Shown: one piece after another, positions 60,451 to 64,000 of the stretch
How positions within the stretch are numbered: position 1 is the first letter of the stretch
How the letters are laid out: each line of letters begins with the position of its first letter
Assembly: GCF_029227915.1 (NCBI RefSeq)
Contig: NC_079879.1
Coordinates: 12,710,001 to 12,774,000, forward strand
Direction: 5' to 3'
Source of the DNA: Hydractinia symbiolongicarpus
Taxonomy: Eukaryota; Cnidaria; Hydrozoa; Anthoathecata; Hydractiniidae
Length of the DNA: 64,000 nt
Notes under the pieces: generated by a model
The model's input: only the letters and a program-made list of their open reading frames with translations
What the model was told of the DNA's origin: nothing
Databases searched by the model: none
Translations under genes and position numbers: made by a program

Positions 60451-63284
60451 ATGTCAGATACTTTTTTTGACTGTGTGGAATTAGCTGTATCAGATTCAAT
60501 CTTTGGTTTGGTGTCAGAATTTAAAGCCGACTCGCATCCAGAGAAAGTGAGTTTAGTGGTTGGTGCTTATCGTGATGAAGAAGGAAAGCCGTATGTTTTA
60601 CCTGTTGTTCGAAATGTAGAAAAACAAATTGCTGCTGATAAAACTCTTAATCATGAATATTTACCAATCGATGGACTCAAAGAATTATCAGATGCAGCTG
60701 TGAAGTTGGCATTAGGTTTGTCAAATATTGTGGCATAACACATAATAACTTGTGAATTATGCATTTTTCCCAAACACAAATAAATAGTTTTTTGCAGTTT
60801 CCCATTGTTTTAATAATCAGCAGATGTCAAGGATCACACTCAAAGCCAGGCTTGAACTTTTAGTGAAATATCAGACTAACTTTGTTCTTTACAAGGCAAA
60901 AAAACAAAAATCTTTGAATTACATAACTTATAATGTTTAAAAAGAAAAAGAATCACGGTTTACTGTATTTTCCGGTATATAACCCGCACATTGTATAACC
61001 CGCACCTCAGCTTTTTTAGGGAGTTATAAACTAGATGCTATCAGGTAGCCTGCACCTTCGTATACCCCCATAAATTTTTAATTAATGTGTTTTACTTACC
61101 CGCACCTTTGCATAACCTGCATCGTGTTAAGAAAATAATTAAGCGTATTTTTACTTACCCAATCATTTTATAAACATGTGCGTGTGTTCTGATTTTTTTC
61201 ATGCTAGAGAAAAGTGGGGACGTTTAAACTCGTGAACCCCAAACACAACAACCGAGTGTCTGAACTAGCGACTCTCTCAGTGTTCACTTCCTTGCCTCCG
61301 ATTGCAGAAAGAATAACGAATTAAAATTAATTTGACAAGTCAATCTTCTGCTAATGCCAACAGTACTGAATCAGACAATGCTGTTTTCTCTTTTCTGCCA
61401 ACAATAACTCTTGCTTCCTGCGATTAAACAAACCAACAAATAAAAAAATCCACGCTATCAGGTTATAAACCTAAAGTAAAATCTCCGTTTTTTATGTATT
61501 TTTAAGGTTTTTTTTTGCATAAAAATAAGCAATAAATAATTATCACGGATTGTCTGTAACAGCGATGTACGGAACCTTCTTTTCTAATGTTTATAGAATT
61601 AGTATAGAAGTATAGAATGCTCGAAGGTAGCGAAGATAAAAAAAGAAAATTATTATCATACTTTAATTTTAACATTTTTCAATATTTTTAACAGGAATTA
61701 ATAATTAAGTCCTAGGCACTGGGTTGTGAAATACGTGTCAAATAAACCTAAAAATGATAACCTGCTATATCGCTCTATTACCAGAAGCAAATCATTTCAA
61801 TGTGCTCAATGTGATTGCAAAGATGTAAATAGATTAGAATTACATTCAATACAAAAGAAAAATGATCTCCAGAATTATTATTATTATTATTCCGAATATT
61901 TATACAGAATATAGCCACTTATTGTAGGAAACACTGTTATCAAAGTGGGTCCTGTGTTTGGAATGTATACAGCAGTAGTACCTACCCAATTTCCCTCACA
62001 TGGCATGGGTTGACTCGTAGCTGTGGTAAAGGCACTTGCTAAGCATGCCTGCGCTGTGGACCGAGACCTTGTGACCCGCCACATGAATTGGGTTTCAGAG
62101 AGAGCTTGTAATATTAGCACTGGGAAGCAATAGAAAGTTAAAGCAATTTCACTGTGTGAAAAAAATTAAATCACGTATTTGAAGTAAGATTAAGTAACCC
62201 GCACCAACGGTGGAAGTCGTAAAAATCAACTTATTACCTGCGGTTTATATACCGGAAAATACAGTATGTCTAATTTTTACCCTACAAACAAATGTCCTGA
62301 CATGTCGTTCTAGTGAAATCATACTGGTATGCCTCTACACACGCCTGGGATAGAATTGTGCGTGCTAATTTCAGGTCTTAATTACACACTTGAAAACCAT
62401 CACAAGTCCAAAAGATTATTTTTTTGTAGGAAAACTAATTGGAGAATTAAAAATCTAACGCCTAGATAATGTAAAAAATATTTTGCATGCGCAATTTGCA
62501 GCATGCCTAGCATAGAATAGACAAAAAAAATAATTTTGATTTCTTTTTTAAAACATTTATGAAACATACTTATATGTTACTGATTTCTAATTTTTGTTTA
62601 CTGTATAGGTCCTGATAATAACGCCATTACAGAAAATCGAGTTGCTGCTGCTCAATCACTATCAGGCACAGGTGCCTTGCGCATATGCTTTGAATTCATA
62701 CAACGTCAGCTGAAATCCAAAACTGTCTACCTTCCTAAACCAACATGGGCTAATCACAAGAAAATTCTTGCAATGACCGGTTTTGATGATGTACGTGAAT
62801 ATGCATATTTTTCTCCAACCACAAAAGGTCTGGACATTCTTGGTATGATTGATAGTTTGCAATCTGCACCTGATGGGTCTGTTATTGTTCTTCATGCTTG
62901 TGCACAAAATCCTTGTGGTGCTGATCCAAGCAAGGATGAATGGAAAACAATTGCAGATGTTGTTGAAAAGAAGAAGCTGATTGTTGTGTTTGACATGGCT
63001 TACCAAGGTTTTGTGAGTGGTGACCCAGACATAGATGCCTGGGCTGTTCGCCATTTTGTTAATCGAGGCTTGGAATTGTTTCTTTGTCAGTCTTTCGCTA
63101 AAATTTTTGGAATTTATAATGAGCGTTGTGGCAATCTCTCTGTTGTTTGTAAAAATAGTGAAATAGCTATGCATGTTTTAAGTCAATTGAAAGCAATTAT
63201 TCGACCTATGTATTCTAATCCACCAAACCATGGAGCAAGAATCGTATCTACAATTTTGAACAATCCTGCTCTTAATACAGAATG
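60451..63284 (+). CDS. GOT1: Aspartate aminotransferase, cytosolic type (partial, 3' end beyond window)
   Basis: Two coding exons are visible, 60451-60715 and 62609-63284, joined in phase and giving the first 313 residues of about 410. The fold-type I aminotransferase signature is clear and runs five residues behind pig numbering: SGTGALRI (about 107-114), Trp 135 that stacks on the cofactor, AQNPCG, DMAYQGF (Asp 217, Tyr 220), and the Schiff-base Lys about 253 in QSFAKIFGIYNER. The enzyme interconverts aspartate and oxaloacetate using glutamate/2-oxoglutarate and pyridoxal phosphate. There is no mitochondrial presequence, hence the cytosolic call. The usual SFSKNFG reads SFAKIFG, losing one phosphate-binding serine, so this could be a divergent paralog. 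The exon ends at TG|gtgaga; the C-terminal exons lie to the right. Confidence 0.92.
60963..62264. mobile_element. Tc1/mariner-type TIR element in intron 1 of the aminotransferase
   Basis: The termini are ctgtattttccggtatataa and, inverted, the same with one indel further in (accgca/acccgca). The element is flanked by TA on both sides (60961-60962 and 62265-62266). TA duplication is the Tc1/mariner/pogo signature. The interior has repeated acccgcacct words near the left end and no transposase frame. A SINE copy is nested at 61874-62110, so the element itself is shorter than the 1,302 bp shown. Confidence 0.8.
61874..62110 (-). mobile_element. SINE copy 3 with (AAT)n tail, nested in the TIR element
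   Basis: In minus orientation the copy ends in an (AAT)n tail (plus-strand attattattatt at 61874-61891). It contains the core gccatgtgagggaaattggg and is similar throughout to the copy at 53073. The head end near 62110 is approximate. Confidence 0.75.
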
Positions 63285-63777
63285 GTGAGAATAAAATATT
63301 AACTTTGCATTCTGTATTTACTATGTTATTTTTTTCATACTTTGGTTTATTTGTTTTTCTGTAGCATTTAATTTCTAGCATCGTGCTAATTGGATTTGCC
63401 TGTGAAAAAAATCCACTTTACTAGGAAAGAAAAGCATTGCAGGGATATATTTGATGACATCATCATCCTATTTATATATGAAAAAAAGCAGTTTCGAGAA
63501 GTGAAAGCACTCCATTGGTCAACTATAAAATATGAAATATCACTTCTTCAAAAGAACCTCATAAGTTATAGTGGCAGCTTAAAAATGCAAAAAAAAATTG
63601 AAGTTTTCAGGTGCCATTAGGACTATTCAGTTAGTAGTGCTCTTAATACAGAATGGTGAGAATAAAATATTAACTTTGCATTCTGTATTTACTATGTTAT
63701 TTTTTTTATACTTTGGTTTATTTGTTTTTCTGTAGCATTTAATTTCTAGCATCGTGCTAATTGGATTTGCCTGTGAA
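63267..63777 (+). repeat. 140-bp direct duplication of exon end and intron start
   Basis: 63267-63406 (the last 18 bases of aminotransferase exon 2, its donor and 122 bp of intron) is repeated almost exactly at 63638-63777, an offset of 371 bp. The second copy preserves the exon tail and the GTGAGA donor. The 231 bp between them is unrelated sequence. Confidence 0.93.
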
Positions 63778-63940
63778 TGCTACTTTCAAAACAGCAACGT
63801 TTTAGTATTTTCGGTGATGTGCAGAGGCAAATGTCACTCAATTGTTTATTTCAATGAGTTGTTTGAAATAAACAATTGAGTGACATTTGCCTCTGCACAT
63901 CACCGAAAATACTAAAACGTTGCTGTTTTGAAAGTAGCAT
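63777..63940. repeat. Perfect palindrome with 78-bp arms
   Basis: The arms 63777-63854 and 63863-63940 are exact reverse complements around an 8-bp spacer (tgagttgt). The palindrome begins exactly where the second copy of the 140-bp duplication ends. Candidates are a foldback or MITE remnant, a hairpin RNA source, or an assembly or cloning artefact. Confidence 0.93.
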
Positions 63941-64000
63941 TATTATGAATGTCATCAGATCCCTTTAAATTACAACCTTGAAAATTGACAATAGGTAGGT

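Overview
This is an AT-rich animal genomic window with small exons, long introns, GT-AG splice sites and many short transposable elements. Its recognisable genes (SLC18B1-like, Rh ammonium transporter, EMC4, aspartate aminotransferase) are metazoan or general eukaryotic. The low GC, the animal-type Copia retroelement and the element mix suggest an invertebrate, most plausibly a cnidarian; this placement is inference, since no species marker is present. There are no operon-type bacterial genes, no rRNA and no CRISPR array.

Layout. 1-11.3 kb is gene-poor: two families of diverged minisatellite (1-600 and about 5.4-6.8 kb) and two isolated exon-like segments on the minus strand (2206-2325 and 10111-10244). 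11.3-17.6 kb is a decayed Copia retrotransposon (initiator-tRNA-Met primer site, gag, protease, integrase, RT, RNase H). It sits between inverted repeats with 40-bp subunits and its integrase is split by a 1,110-bp TTAA-flanked element. 17.6-19.4 kb holds unrecognised coding-like remnants interrupted by a PIF/Harbinger-type MITE. 19.5-23.2 kb is one satellite of 30-bp units, each three related decamers, with a near-exact 1,470-bp tandem duplication inside it. 23.2-27.5 kb shows no gene.

27,568-41,804 (minus) is a complete 15-coding-exon MFS transporter of the SLC18B1 (vesicular polyamine transporter) type, reconstructed exon by exon with consistent phases (483 aa). Its large intron 2 carries a GIY-YIG retroelement remnant, a minisatellite and an hAT-like MITE. 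42-49 kb is element-rich: a tRNA-derived SINE, a frameshifted transposon-associated cysteine-protease-like ORF, a foldback enclosing a tRNA 3' half, and unrecognised coding-like pieces. 49,379-56,850 (minus) is a complete 9-coding-exon Rh-type ammonium transporter (584 aa) with both pore histidines. Divergent from it, 58,866-59,396 (plus) is EMC4 in a single coding exon. 60,451 to the window end (plus) is the first three quarters of a cytosolic-type aspartate aminotransferase. Its intron 1 carries a Tc1/mariner-type element with a nested SINE, and its intron 2 begins with a 140-bp duplication followed by a perfect 78-bp-arm palindrome.

The four good genes have unrelated housekeeping or transport roles and show no sign of acting as a system. 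The unusual content lies in the repeats: the decamer satellite with its long duplication, the nested elements with readable target-site duplications, and a short SINE core shared by three otherwise different SINE copies.
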